Part shown: positions 9,310 through 17,577 of the stretch, one piece after another
Layout of the letters: every line of letters starts with the position of its first letter
Numbering within the stretch: position 1 is the stretch's first letter
Assembly: GCF_008085905.1 (NCBI RefSeq)
Contig: NZ_VSFF01000013.1
Span: 186,001-250,000 of the forward strand
Length of the DNA stretch: 64,000 nt
Reading direction: 5' to 3'
From: Actinomadura syzygii
GTDB taxonomy: Bacteria; Actinomycetota; Actinomycetes; Streptosporangiales; Streptosporangiaceae
The notes under the pieces: generated by a model
Databases searched by the model: none
What the model was told of the DNA's origin: nothing
The model's input: the letters and a program-made list of their open reading frames with translations, nothing else
Program-made: the position numbers and the translations under genes

Positions 9310-10050
9310 ATGGCCGCATCGGCTCCACCGGCGTTTCACGTCGAACCAATGGCCGCCGACGATGATTCCGGCCTGACCGATTTCTACGAAAGCGTGTTGG
9401 TGCCGAACTTCCCCCCGGACGAGCTGGAGGCCAAGAGCACCTTCGTCGACGGCGTGCGTTCGGGCGGCACCCACGTCCTCGCCGCGCGCACGCCCGCGGG
9501 CGACATCCTCGGCGGTGCCGTCGGCGACTGGTTCGGCGGCAGCCAGGTGACGTTGCTGTCCTATTTGGCGGTGCTGCCAGGTGTGCGCAGTGGTGGTGTC
9601 GGCACGCAGTTGATGGCCGCGGCCACCGACGCGTGGACCGCGCGCTGGAACCCCCGACTGCAGGTCGCCGAGATCGAGGATCCGCGGCACCACCACGCCA
9701 CGACCTACGGCGATCCACGGGCGCGCTTGCGCTTCTACGAGCGGCTCGACGCGCGGTTCCTTCCGATCCCCTACTTCCAGCCGGCGCTGGGCAAGGCCGG
9801 ACGCCGGGTGCCCGACCTGATGCTCATGGTCTTCGGCGGTACGGCGATGCCCTGGCACGACGGCACGGTGCACGGCGCCCACGTCGAGGAGTTCCTGGCC
9901 GAGTACTTCGAGGTCTGCGAAGGGCCGCCGACCACCGACGACCTCCAGCTGAATCGGCTGCTGGAGGCGTGCCGCGCTCCCGGTGGCCTACCGCTCCTCC
10001 CCGCCGCCGAACTGCCCGACCCGAGAGGCGATGAGCCCAGCTCCTTCTGA
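9310..10050 (+). CDS. GNAT-family N-acetyltransferase
   Basis: The 246-residue product carries the acetyl-CoA binding motif A region of GNAT enzymes: a beta strand LLSYLAVLPGVRSGGVGTQL followed by a helix. The preceding strands (THVLAART, GDILGGAVGD) and the later YGDPRARLRFYERLDAR segment fit the fold. The substrate cannot be read from sequence. ATG 9310 is chosen because GAGGAG lies 6-7 bases upstream; an in-frame ATG at 9283 lacks such a site. It is monocistronic in appearance. Confidence 0.8.
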   Translation: MAASAPPAFHVEPMAADDDSGLTDFYESVLVPNFPPDELEAKSTFVDGVRSGGTHVLAARTPAGDILGGAVGDWFGGSQVTLLSYLAVLPGVRSGGVGTQLMAAATDAWTARWNPRLQVAEIEDPRHHHATTYGDPRARLRFYERLDARFLPIPYFQPALGKAGRRVPDLMLMVFGGTAMPWHDGTVHGAHVEEFLAEYFEVCEGPPTTDDLQLNRLLEACRAPGGLPLLPAAELPDPRGDEPSSF

Positions 10051-10223
10051 AGAAGCCCACAACAGCGGACGCCCACGAGCGTGCCGACGACGCGGAAGTC
10101 GCGGCGACTCATCACGAGGTCGGACCGTTCGTGAAATCTTGGAAATCACTGCTGTGGGCGTACTCCTGGAAGTGTAGAGCTGAGTACGGGTGAATGTGCA
10201 GCGATCGTGCCCTGGAGGTTTCG

Positions 10224-11291
10224 ATGCGTGCAGGGGTCGTGGTTACCGCACAGTCCGGAGTGGAGGATCTCGCCGTACATGCCGAGAAGTTGGGACTGCA
10301 CAGTTTCTGGGTCAACGACACACCGATGGTCCACGGCGATCCTTTCGTCGCTTTAAGCCTGTGTGCGAAGGCCACCAAGCGCATCAGGCTCGGTATTGGC
10401 GTGACCTCACCGGCGCTGCGCTCGGCCCCGGCCGCCGCGAGTGGGTTCGCCAGTCTCAATGCATTGGCGCCGGGACGGGTCATCTGCGGAGTCGGGACGG
10501 GAAACACCGCGCGGCGCACGCTTGGCATGCGGCCTACCACGGCGGCCACGGTGGAGACCTTCCTCGCCCAATTGCAGGGCCTGTGCGCCGGACGCAGCGT
10601 TGAGTACCGCGAAGGTGACCTGGTGCGCGACGTCCGTTTCCTGCACGCCGGGGCGCAGGCGAACACGGCCGATCCGATCGAGTTCGTCGTGGCCGCGCTG
10701 GGGCCGAAGGCCGCCGCTGTCGCCGGTCGTCGCGGCACCGGCCTGATCTCGTTCGGCCTGCTGGACCCCGCCGCCTGGCGCGCGCTACTCAATGTCCGCC
10801 ATAACGCCGCCCGGGATCTCGGCTCCCGCCGCACACAACCTCGGGCGGACTCCTATCTGGTCACCGCGCTGCACGTCCTCGACGGTGACGAGGCAGCCGA
10901 CAGCGACGCGGCCCGGGAGGCGACCGGTCATCTCGTCCTGTCGCTGCTGGCCTTCGCCGCCGACACCGCCGCCGACACGCCCGCCTTCGCCGACCAGCTC
11001 GGCCCCGCCGAACGCGAGGCGGTGCGGCGACTGCTGGACCGACGCGGCACCACTGCGGATGCACCTGACCGGCACACCAAGCTCTATCCCAACTATCTCG
11101 GACGCATCGCGCCACAAGACCGCGATCTGATCCTGCCCTCGCTGATGAACAACCTTGCCTTGGTCGGCACCCACGACGACCTTCGCGCGCGCGTCGCCAC
11201 TCTGCGACAGGCCGGTGTGGACGAACTGCTCATCCAGCCGGTGATCGATCCCCCGAGCGAGATGGCCCAGCTAGCCGAACTTCTCAGCTGA
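10224..11291 (+). CDS. LLM-class flavin/F420-dependent oxidoreductase
   Basis: The 355-residue protein has the luciferase-like TIM-barrel pattern: opening strand MRAGVVVTAQ, EKLGLHSFWVND, a strand RIRLGIGVTSP, and PGRVICGVGTGN, the usual glycine-rich segment after strand 4. Members reduce or oxidise small molecules with FMN or F420; no substrate is suggested by context. ATG 10224 follows GGAGG by five bases and is preferred to the more upstream GTG at 10194. The last eight bases overlap a small minus-strand reading frame. Confidence 0.85.
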   Translation: MRAGVVVTAQSGVEDLAVHAEKLGLHSFWVNDTPMVHGDPFVALSLCAKATKRIRLGIGVTSPALRSAPAAASGFASLNALAPGRVICGVGTGNTARRTLGMRPTTAATVETFLAQLQGLCAGRSVEYREGDLVRDVRFLHAGAQANTADPIEFVVAALGPKAAAVAGRRGTGLISFGLLDPAAWRALLNVRHNAARDLGSRRTQPRADSYLVTALHVLDGDEAADSDAAREATGHLVLSLLAFAADTAADTPAFADQLGPAEREAVRRLLDRRGTTADAPDRHTKLYPNYLGRIAPQDRDLILPSLMNNLALVGTHDDLRARVATLRQAGVDELLIQPVIDPPSEMAQLAELLS

Positions 11292-11415
11292 GGGGCTCTG
11301 AACCGCCTTCGGACCCTGGGGGCGGCGGGGCGTTCGACGCCGCCGCCGCCGACACCGCGGGGGAAATGCCCGCGGTCAACGCGAGAGCGGAGAGGCAGAC
11401 CACTCCCTCACGCAT
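11284..11415 (-). CDS. Possible 43-residue secreted peptide or relic of the adjacent DUF4360 gene
   Basis: A minus-strand reading frame runs from ATG 11413-11415 to TGA 11284-11286. It has a strong purine-rich ribosome site (GGAAGGGACAAGGG) upstream. The product starts MREGVVCLSALALTAGISPA and continues with VSAAAAS, a good signal peptide, followed by only about 17 polar residues. The leader resembles that of the next gene upstream, MRKGIALSTAAAALAMTAAS. It may therefore be a truncated duplicate of the DUF4360 gene or a real tiny exported peptide. The 3' end overlaps the LLM gene by eight bases. Confidence 0.45.
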   Translation of the reverse strand: MREGVVCLSALALTAGISPAVSAAAASNAPPPPGSEGGSEPLS

Positions 11416-11463
11416 GGACCCTTGTCCCTTCCGTAGGAAGTTGCTTGGAGGCGGGCCGCCCGA

Positions 11464-12114
11464 TTACGGGCAGGTCTTCCAGGTGTAGCGGTAGGTCGTC
11501 TTGACGGTGTTGTCGAGGGAGTCCACACCGACGAAGCTGATCTTCGTCTTGTCGGAGGTCCCCTGGTCTACCCGCACTTCGGTCTTGATGTTGAAGAACC
11601 GCTCCTCGCCGCATGGCGACCATACGAGCTGCGTGAACGTCACGCTGTCGTTGAACTGCCAGTTCCTCTTGATAGGGCCGGCGAGGGGATGTGAGGTCTG
11701 CGCGGTCTCCGGCTGGCCTTGGAAGTAGTAGTTGGCGACTTGTGCGCCGCTCGCCCCGGGTTGCAGGGAGGCATAGCCCCGGTGTTCCGTCGTCGAGACG
11801 GCGTAGCTGAACCCGTGCGGGACGTGGACGTTCAGGATGAGCTGGCAGCTCTTGCGGGATTCGACGGGCGAGACCGTGCCGCCCGCCTGGGCGATGTACT
11901 TGGCGTAGGTGACCGTGAACGAGTCGGCGGTGGGCGCTATGGCGGGCTCGGCGCTGTCCTTCGGACAACCACTGCCGTTGTAGCTCACGACATCGATGGT
12001 GATTCCGGTCGGGCCGTGAGCCAGCAGATGCTCGGACGCAGCGGCGGGCGTGACCGACGCGGCGGTCATGGCTAACGCTGCGGCAGCCGTGGATAAGGCG
12101 ATCCCTTTGCGCAT
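11464..12114 (-). CDS. Secreted DUF4360-type protein
   Basis: The 216-residue protein has a signal peptide (MRKGIALSTAAAALAMTAAS, cleavage near AAAS) and a mature beta-rich domain. It has cysteines in GSGCPKDS, KSCQLILN, WSPCGEE and the C-terminal TWKTCP, which could form two disulfides. Spacing and the phrase VTYAKYIAQAG fit the DUF4360 family, whose function is unknown. The ATG at 12112-12114 is five bases after AAGGA. The track's longer frame upstream has no leader character. A sigma70-like promoter is visible at 12211-12240. Confidence 0.8.
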   Translation of the reverse strand: MRKGIALSTAAAALAMTAASVTPAAASEHLLAHGPTGITIDVVSYNGSGCPKDSAEPAIAPTADSFTVTYAKYIAQAGGTVSPVESRKSCQLILNVHVPHGFSYAVSTTEHRGYASLQPGASGAQVANYYFQGQPETAQTSHPLAGPIKRNWQFNDSVTFTQLVWSPCGEERFFNIKTEVRVDQGTSDKTKISFVGVDSLDNTVKTTYRYTWKTCP

Positions 12115-12597
12115 GCTATTCCTTACTCGGGGGGAGCCGTGGGAGACGGCGACGGTCTCCGGATTGACCGGAGACCGGCGCCGATGAAGACAGATCCGGG
12201 ATCTGCTTGAATGGTAACTTTTATGGTCAATTACCGTCAATCAGAGCTTTTCAACTTTCCGGCACGCGGCAATTGCCAGGTGAAGTCAGGTCCCATCTCG
12301 CCTTGATCATCGATTATCGAACGTCAATGCCGACTCTTTGACAAAGAATCGTTCCAATCGTCGTTTCAAGATCACGATCGGGCGATGACCAGGAAGTTCA
12401 CATATGCACGAACGGCCGGAAGCGGCCGCATCGCCTCTCTTGGAACGCTCCCATGCCGCCCTTTCACGGACGGAGGTCGATGCGGCCGAGGTTTCCGCAT
12501 TGCCGGGCGAGGGGTCCCGACTCGCCCCCCACCCGGCGCGAGGGGGACCGGCGTCCATCACTCGCCACCGGCCACCTCGCCGGTCACTCCAGCCGAG
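12115..12597. other. Non-coding stretch with one promoter
   Basis: This 483-base gap lies between the DUF4360 gene and the next minus-strand secreted-protein gene. It contains a relatively AT-rich part at about 12200-12380 with the promoter described separately. Short reading frames here lack coding character. Nothing else was recognised. Confidence 0.5.
12211..12240 (-). promoter_or_regulatory. Sigma70-like promoter of the DUF4360 gene
   Basis: On the minus strand TTGACG (12235-12240) is followed after 18 bases by TACCAT (12211-12216). The predicted start of transcription leaves a leader of roughly 90 bases before the ATG at 12114. The assignment rests on motif and spacing only. Confidence 0.5.
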
Positions 12598-13056
12598 TTA
12601 CTGGTTGCCGCAAACGACGTAACGTCCCTGCTTCGGGGTTTCACTGCCGTCAATGTCGCCGATGCTCAAGGTCACGACGTACTCCATTCCGCCGAGGCAC
12701 CTGAAGGTGTATTCCGCGGTCCGGGTTTCATTCCAGAATCTCAATACCGGGTCGAAGAACGTGAGGTTGACCTTGAACTTCGGAGTGAACGGCCCCTTTC
12801 CTCCGGTCCACTCCGCCTTGCAGAAGATTATGTTCTTGCCCTCTTGGACTTTCGACGAACACGCGAAGGACTTGATGACGAAGTCGGAGGCGGCCGCGGC
12901 CTGGCTCGTCGTGCCGAGCGTCGTGGTGCTCTGCCCGATGCGCGCGGTCGGCCCCGCTGCGTGGGACTGGGGAGCGTAGGCCCCGACCATCGCGACGAGC
13001 GCGAGGAGCACCGCCGCCAGGAGGGTCGCGGGCGCGAGGACGGTTCTTCGGTTCAT
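12598..13056 (-). CDS. Small secreted protein of unknown family
   Basis: The 152-residue product has a signal peptide (MNRRTVLAPATLLAAVLLAL, cleavage near SHAA) and a mature beta-rich domain of about 115 residues. Four cysteines (SFACSSK, FCKAEW, FRCLGG, VVCGNQ) could form two disulfides. I do not recognise the family. The ATG follows an AAGGGAAG ribosome site. It sits between two other exported proteins transcribed in the same direction but with its own leader, so co-regulation is possible but not shown. Confidence 0.7.
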   Translation of the reverse strand: MNRRTVLAPATLLAAVLLALVAMVGAYAPQSHAAGPTARIGQSTTTLGTTSQAAAASDFVIKSFACSSKVQEGKNIIFCKAEWTGGKGPFTPKFKVNLTFFDPVLRFWNETRTAEYTFRCLGGMEYVVTLSIGDIDGSETPKQGRYVVCGNQ

Positions 13057-13196
13057 GGGCTTCCCTTTTCGCTGGTCACGGGCGGGTCGAGCGGCGGAAA
13101 CGTGAACCGCCGGTCGTAGTTCGCGCGAGATCAGCGAGCGGATGACGTGCGGATGACGTGCGGGCCGACATCACTAGGTGGGCGAGCGTCTACGAT

Positions 13197-13220
13197 GGCG
13201 AGCCCCGCCAGGGGCTCGCC
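13197..13220 (-). terminator. Terminator-like hairpin after the carboxylesterase gene
   Basis: GGCGAGCCCC (13197-13206) and GGGGCTCGCC (13211-13220) form a perfect 10-bp stem with a GCCA loop, 15 bases past the esterase stop. A second copy of the CCAGGGGCTCGCC segment follows directly. No T-run is present, which is common in actinomycetes. Confidence 0.6.
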
Positions 13221-13234
13221 AGGGGCTCGCCGGG

Positions 13235-14914
13235 TTACGAATTGATGGTCTTCCAGAAGGCGCACTGGTGTTCTGCGTTGCGGTCGGTCTGGCCGATCGT
13301 GGTGGTGGCGAGTGATTGCACCCGACCGCCGTCCTGGAAGGGCATCCAGCGGGGTTGTCCGCTGCCGTTGGGGTTTCCGGTGGCGGCGAACCGGGCCCAG
13401 TAGCCGATCATGGTCGTGGAGAGCTGTCGCTGGGCGGGTGTCTGCGGGCCGGGGAGCTGCTCGTCGTCGAACAGGTACTGCAATTCGGCTCCGTGGAACG
13501 CGCCGGTGGGGAAGTTGGGCTTGGGCAGGGTGCTGAACCACGGCGCCGTCTCGTCCGCGAACTCGTAGGCGTAGACCGGAGTGTGCGCGGCGAGTGCGCG
13601 GTCGCGGTCCTGGGCGGGGCATCCCCAGGCCCAGTCGGTCACGACCGCCGACAGTGCCTCGCCTGCGGAGTGGAACTTGGCGACCGGATACCGGGCCAGA
13701 ACTCGCCGCAGGTCGGCCGGGCTGAACAAGGCGGCGAGTTGCTCGCGGTAGCTGTCGGGAGTGGTGACCTGTTTGGTGGCGACCTCGATCGCCGCGGTGA
13801 ACAGGCGGTGTTCGTCCCGAGTGGTTCCCTGCATGACGGGGACACGGTTGAAGCGGCCGGTCGCGAAGGCGCGCTCGGGGCTGAGTGGCAGGAAGCCCCC
13901 GCCGACTGTGGGCCCTGACCCGACACCGACGTCGGACCACTTGGCCAGTTCACTGATGTCGCGCTTGTCGCGCTTGCCGCGCAGGCAGGCTGCCGCGGTC
14001 ACCGGGTCGGGGCAGCCGACCTTGGCCGCCACCTCCAGACCGTTCTTCTGGCGGTCGGCGCGGGGCAGCGGGAACCAGGTCGGCGGCCCCGGCGACCATT
14101 TGTCACCGGTGCACTGCGCGCTCTGCACGATCGCCCGGTGGAACAGCCCCGCCGATGTCGGCGCGGCGAGTTGGGCGCAGACGCTGGTCCCGCCCGCGGA
14201 CTCGCCGAAGATCGTGACGTTGCCGGGGTCGCCGCCGAACGCCGCGGCGTTGCGCTGCACCCAGCGCAGTGCGGCCTGCTGGTCTTCGAGGCCGAAGTTC
14301 CCGGACAGGTTGCGGGCCTTGCCGTGGTCGAGTGCCGGGTGGTCCAGGAATCCGAAGATCCCGAGCCGGTAGTTCGGGCTGACCACGATCACGTCGCCTT
14401 CGGCGGCCAGCCGCCGCGCGCCGTACAGGCTGGCGGCGCCGCTGATGAACCCGTTGCCGTGGATCCACACCATCACCGGCAGTTTGCGTTTCCCGGTGTT
14501 GCGCGGCGTGGTGACGTTGAGGAACAAGCAGTCCTCTGTCGTGCTGGCCTCATCGATCACTCCGGCGGCCTGGGCGCAGCGGTTGCCGGGCTTGGTGGCG
14601 TCCCGCACGCCCCGCCACGGCGTGGCCGGTTGCGGCGAGGCCCAGCGCAGGTCGCCCACCGGCGGCGCGGCGTACCGAATCCCCTGGAACACCCTGGCCG
14701 TCGAATCGACCCTGCCGCGGACGGCGCCGGCATCGGTCCGAACCACGGCAGAGGCGGCAGGGCCGTCGTCACCGCGACCCGGTGACAGCGCGTCGGCCGC
14801 CCCTGCACCGGCGATCGAGCCCGAGAGCAACGCCGCGGTCAGCAGCACCACCACCCTGCCGGGCCGCCGTCGGGTGCGCCCGCCCGGCGCGTGGTGTCGA
14901 TGCAGCAGTTCCAT
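13235..14914 (-). CDS. Exported type-B carboxylesterase
   Basis: The 559-residue protein has a long basic N-terminus, a hydrophobic segment VVVLLTAALLSGSIAGAGA, and then the carboxylesterase B domain. Signatures seen are FQGIRYAAPPVGDLRW, EDCLFLNVTTP, the oxyanion region VWIHGNGFISG, and the nucleophile elbow FGESAGGTS. These enzymes hydrolyse ester bonds of lipids or esterified xenobiotics; it probably acts outside the membrane. The ATG at 14912-14914 follows AGGGGGAG. It is divergent from a TetR gene, and two palindromes overlap its promoter, so repression by that TetR protein is likely. Confidence 0.88.
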   Translation of the reverse strand: MELLHRHHAPGGRTRRRPGRVVVLLTAALLSGSIAGAGAADALSPGRGDDGPAASAVVRTDAGAVRGRVDSTARVFQGIRYAAPPVGDLRWASPQPATPWRGVRDATKPGNRCAQAAGVIDEASTTEDCLFLNVTTPRNTGKRKLPVMVWIHGNGFISGAASLYGARRLAAEGDVIVVSPNYRLGIFGFLDHPALDHGKARNLSGNFGLEDQQAALRWVQRNAAAFGGDPGNVTIFGESAGGTSVCAQLAAPTSAGLFHRAIVQSAQCTGDKWSPGPPTWFPLPRADRQKNGLEVAAKVGCPDPVTAAACLRGKRDKRDISELAKWSDVGVGSGPTVGGGFLPLSPERAFATGRFNRVPVMQGTTRDEHRLFTAAIEVATKQVTTPDSYREQLAALFSPADLRRVLARYPVAKFHSAGEALSAVVTDWAWGCPAQDRDRALAAHTPVYAYEFADETAPWFSTLPKPNFPTGAFHGAELQYLFDDEQLPGPQTPAQRQLSTTMIGYWARFAATGNPNGSGQPRWMPFQDGGRVQSLATTTIGQTDRNAEHQCAFWKTINS

Positions 14915-14939
14915 GTCGCACTCCCCCTGACGATCATCA

Positions 14940-14960
14940 TTCGTGTGTGGGTCACACGAA
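14940..14960. promoter_or_regulatory. TetR-type operator 1 (perfect palindrome)
   Basis: TTCGTGTG-TGGGT-CACACGAA has 8-base perfect arms and a 5-base spacer. It covers the end of the esterase -10 box and the presumed transcription start. Assignment to the divergent TetR protein rests on position. Confidence 0.65.
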
Positions 14961-14988
14961 CTTAAGTGTGAGGCATACACGAAGTCAA
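14959..14988 (-). promoter_or_regulatory. Promoter of the carboxylesterase gene
   Basis: Minus-strand TTGACT (14983-14988), an 18-base spacer and TAAGTT (14959-14964) form a near-consensus sigma70 promoter. Both operator-like palindromes overlap it: one fills the spacer and the other covers the -10 to +1 region. Confidence 0.6.
14963..14983. promoter_or_regulatory. TetR-type operator 2 (imperfect copy)
   Basis: AAGTGTG-AGGCA-TACACGAA repeats the half-sites of operator 1 with mismatches and the same 5-base spacer. Its centre is 23 bases from that of operator 1, about two helical turns, as expected for two dimers on one DNA face. Confidence 0.5.
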
Positions 14989-15038
14989 GGTAGAGTCGGC
15001 CGGACAGGGATCCCCGGTCGAGCGGAGGAGGCCACCGG

Positions 15039-15779
15039 ATGCCGAGCCCGCAGGACTCCGACCTGCCGCCGGGACTGGCCTTGGCCTGGGGCCTCCCCGC
15101 GAAGACGACCAAGCTCGGGCGCAAGCCGTCGCAGAGCGTCGAGCAGATCGTCGGCGCGGCCGTCGAACTGGCCGACGCGGACGGATTCGGCGCCCTGTCG
15201 ATGCCCAAGATCGCCCAGCGGCTCGGGCTGACCGCCAACGCGATCTACCGGTATGTGAGGTCCCGGGACGAGTTGCTGGTCCTGGTCGCCGAGGCCGCCT
15301 GGGGTCCGGCGCCGGACCTGGCGTCCGGGACGGGAGACTGGCGCGACGCGGCGGACGTGTGGACGCGGGCGATGATCGACCGGTTCGACGTCCACCCCTG
15401 GCTGTGCGATCTCCCCGTCCGCGGGGCCCCGGTGACGCCGAACCTGCTGGACTGGACCGAGGCGATCCTGAAAGTGCTGACCGGCGCCGGGCTGCCCCCC
15501 GCCGAGGCCCTGGGATGCGCGTTCGTGCTGGACGGCTACGCGCGGCAGATCGGCGGCATGCGCCGCGACCTGCGCTACAGCACGGCGACTCCGACGCAGT
15601 CGGACACCGTGACCAGGTTCCTCCTACCCCGGCTGCGCGAACGCGGTCACTCGGTCCTGGCGTCCATGATGGACGGCAACGACTACACCGACGACGTCGT
15701 CGACGATGACGTGACCTTCGGACTCGACCTGATCCTGGACGGAGTCGGCGCACGGGTCACAGCAAAACGTGCTGTCTGA
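15039..15779 (+). CDS. TetR/AcrR-family regulator of the divergent carboxylesterase
   Basis: The 246-residue protein has the HTH at about residues 45-70 (LSMPKIAQRLGLTANAIYRY, VRSRDELL) after a 30-residue N-terminal extension. A C-terminal TetR_C-like domain (DVHPWLCDLPVRG, AFVLDGYARQIGG) resembles that of drug- or tetracycline-type repressors. GGAGGAG lies eight bases before ATG 15039. The 124-base gap to the esterase holds two matching palindromes, which makes autoregulation and repression of the esterase likely. The ligand is unknown. Confidence 0.88.
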   Translation: MPSPQDSDLPPGLALAWGLPAKTTKLGRKPSQSVEQIVGAAVELADADGFGALSMPKIAQRLGLTANAIYRYVRSRDELLVLVAEAAWGPAPDLASGTGDWRDAADVWTRAMIDRFDVHPWLCDLPVRGAPVTPNLLDWTEAILKVLTGAGLPPAEALGCAFVLDGYARQIGGMRRDLRYSTATPTQSDTVTRFLLPRLRERGHSVLASMMDGNDYTDDVVDDDVTFGLDLILDGVGARVTAKRAV

Positions 15780-15793
15780 GTGCGGCTGGAGTG

Positions 15794-16660
15794 CTAGCCG
15801 TCACCATTCTGGTTGAGGCCGGTGAGTTCTTCGCTGAGCGTCCACAGCCGGGCGGCGGCCTTTTCGTCTCGTGCCAGGGCGCTCGGCTCGACCAGTCTGC
15901 TTTTGACGAAATAGCCACCGGTCACGTCCGCGACGTCCGGTGAGGATGCGAGATACACCGAGGTCCGGGCACCGGACGAGGGGCCGCGCTGCACACGCAG
16001 TGCGACCTGCAACAGCGCGCCGAGTACGCCCGTGACGTCGCGGCCAAGCCCTGAACGCACGGAACCCGGATGCAGGCAGTTGGCGGTGACGCCGGTGCCG
16101 TCCAGGCGCCTGGCCAACTCGAAGGTGAACAGGATGTTCAGCAGTTTCGAAAGTGGATACGCCTGCCGCTGATCGGTGGGCATACCGGCGGAAAGCTCGT
16201 CCCAGGGCATCGTCCGGACCTGTTTGTGGGCGGCCGACGCGACCGTGACGACCCGCGCGGGAGCGCTGCGCTCCAGCAGTCCGCGCAGCAGGTTGGTCAG
16301 CAGGAACGGCGTCAGATGGTTGATCGCGAGGGTGCTCTCCCAGCCGTCTGCGGTCGTCCGCCGCCGCATCATGATCACGCCCGCGTTGTTGACCAGGACG
16401 TCGAGCCGGTCATACCGGGCCTGGACCTGCTCGGCCAGCAGCCGCACCTCGGCCATGCTCGACAGGTCGGCGGCCAGGGTCTCCACCCGCGCCCCCGGCA
16501 CCCGGCGACGGATCTCATCGGCGGCCGCCTCACCGCGGGCCGCCGTCCGGGCGGGGACGATCAAAGTCGCGCCCTCTCCCGCCAGCCGGACGGCGGTCTC
16601 CTTCCCGATGCCGCTGGTCGCACCGGTCACCAGGCAGGTCTTACCCGACATCGTCGCCAC
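15794..16660 (-). CDS. Short-chain dehydrogenase/reductase, retinol-dehydrogenase-like
   Basis: The 288-residue protein has the NAD(P) motif TGATSGIG at residues 12-19, NNAG near residue 90, a Ser in VASAAHK and the catalytic Tyr-Lys pair in AYPLSK. The order and the phrase ADLSSMAEVR fit the retinol-dehydrogenase-like SDR group. The substrate is unknown. It converges with the TetR gene, 14 bases apart, and follows the histidine phosphatase gene on the same strand. Confidence 0.88.
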   Translation of the reverse strand: MATMSGKTCLVTGATSGIGKETAVRLAGEGATLIVPARTAARGEAAADEIRRRVPGARVETLAADLSSMAEVRLLAEQVQARYDRLDVLVNNAGVIMMRRRTTADGWESTLAINHLTPFLLTNLLRGLLERSAPARVVTVASAAHKQVRTMPWDELSAGMPTDQRQAYPLSKLLNILFTFELARRLDGTGVTANCLHPGSVRSGLGRDVTGVLGALLQVALRVQRGPSSGARTSVYLASSPDVADVTGGYFVKSRLVEPSALARDEKAAARLWTLSEELTGLNQNGDG

Positions 16661-16697
16661 GCGGTCTCCAAGCCCGAACGCCCCGGGACGGTCGAAC

Positions 16698-17330
16698 CTA
16701 TTTCACCCCCGGCGCCAAGGGCGCGCAATGCCCGTCAGGCCATGCTGGGCAGTGCCAGGCGTGGCCGTCCCACTCGACGAGGAAGGGGCGCGCGTGAGGC
16801 AGAGGTGTGCCCCAGACCTTGGAGCCGAGGGCGCATAGTCGTGCGAGGGTGACGGTGAGGCTGGCGACGTGGCCGACTACGGCAACGGTCTCCCCGGGGT
16901 GGGCCGTGGCGATCGTCGCGAAGGTCGCCGTCATGCGGGCGAGGACGTCGTGTCCCGTCTCGCCGTCTGAGACCCGTTGGTCTAGGTCCTGCTTGACGAT
17001 CCAGGCGTGAAGGACCTCTGCTGTCCGTGCGCGGACCGCCGGATCGTTGGTTCCCTCGTGCTCGCCGATGCCGACCTCGTTCAGCTCTGGCATCGCCGTG
17101 ACGGTGAGTTCCGGAAGGGCCGCAAGGTGCTCTGCGGTCTGCCGTGCCCGGACCGCCGTGCTGGAGTAGATCCGCGTGATCGGCTCGTCTGCGAGTAGCC
17201 GGGCCGCCGCGAGGGCCTGGTGGCGGCCGTGCTCGGTCAATGGCGCGGCCGGAACGACTCCAGCAGTGCCGGTGATGACATTCGCCGATTCGGCGTGGCG
17301 CAGGCACCAGATGCGAAGGCGATCGCTCAT
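16698..17330 (-). CDS. Histidine phosphatase (phosphoglycerate-mutase-like) protein
   Basis: The 210-residue protein starts with the catalytic LRHAES motif near residue 10. It has the supporting IYSSTAVRARQTAEHL segment, an acidic residue in LNEVGIGEHEG, and the second histidine in VAVVGHVASL. These enzymes form a phospho-His intermediate and act on small phosphoesters. It lies in a minus-strand run behind the XRE/DUF397 genes, which suggests but does not prove a shared transcript. Confidence 0.85.
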   Translation of the reverse strand: MSDRLRIWCLRHAESANVITGTAGVVPAAPLTEHGRHQALAAARLLADEPITRIYSSTAVRARQTAEHLAALPELTVTAMPELNEVGIGEHEGTNDPAVRARTAEVLHAWIVKQDLDQRVSDGETGHDVLARMTATFATIATAHPGETVAVVGHVASLTVTLARLCALGSKVWGTPLPHARPFLVEWDGHAWHCPAWPDGHCAPLAPGVK

Positions 17331-17353
17331 GCGGCTTGTTCCTCGGACGGGCT

Positions 17354-17566
17354 TTAAGAGCGGTGGCGGCGGAGCGTCCAGAAAAGCCAGTTCCCGGTGC
17401 TGGAGCAGGACGCCACGTCCCAGCCCTGACTGCCGAGATCGGAGAGTAGGGTCACTATCTCCTTGTGGTTGCCGTGATACATCTCCTCATAGTCCCCGGG
17501 AAGGTTGACCTGGATGGTCTCCTGGTCCCACAACCACTCAATAGTGCCGAACTCATAGGTGAAGAT
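17354..17566 (-). CDS. DUF4177-like small protein with an unusual start
   Basis: A minus-strand frame ending at TAA 17354-17356 codes for about 70 residues, including IFTYEFGTIEWLW, LLSDLGSQGWDVASC and GNWLFWTLRRH. The GxxGW and C-terminal strand are typical of DUF4177-like proteins. The frame has no ATG, GTG or TTG before the conserved region; upstream it is open only to a TAA near 17595. The best candidate is ATC at 17564-17566, six bases after CGGAG. It may be a rare ATC start, a sequence error or a frameshift. It follows DUF397 closely. Confidence 0.55.
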   Translation of the reverse strand: MFTYEFGTIEWLWDQETIQVNLPGDYEEMYHGNHKEIVTLLSDLGSQGWDVASCSSTGNWLFWTLRRHRS

Positions 17567-17577
17567 CGCTGTCTCCG

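Noticed and set aside
12307-12561. 84-residue minus-strand frame in the gap before the DUF4360 gene
   Set aside because: No ribosome site, no motif and composition unlike neighbouring coding sequence.
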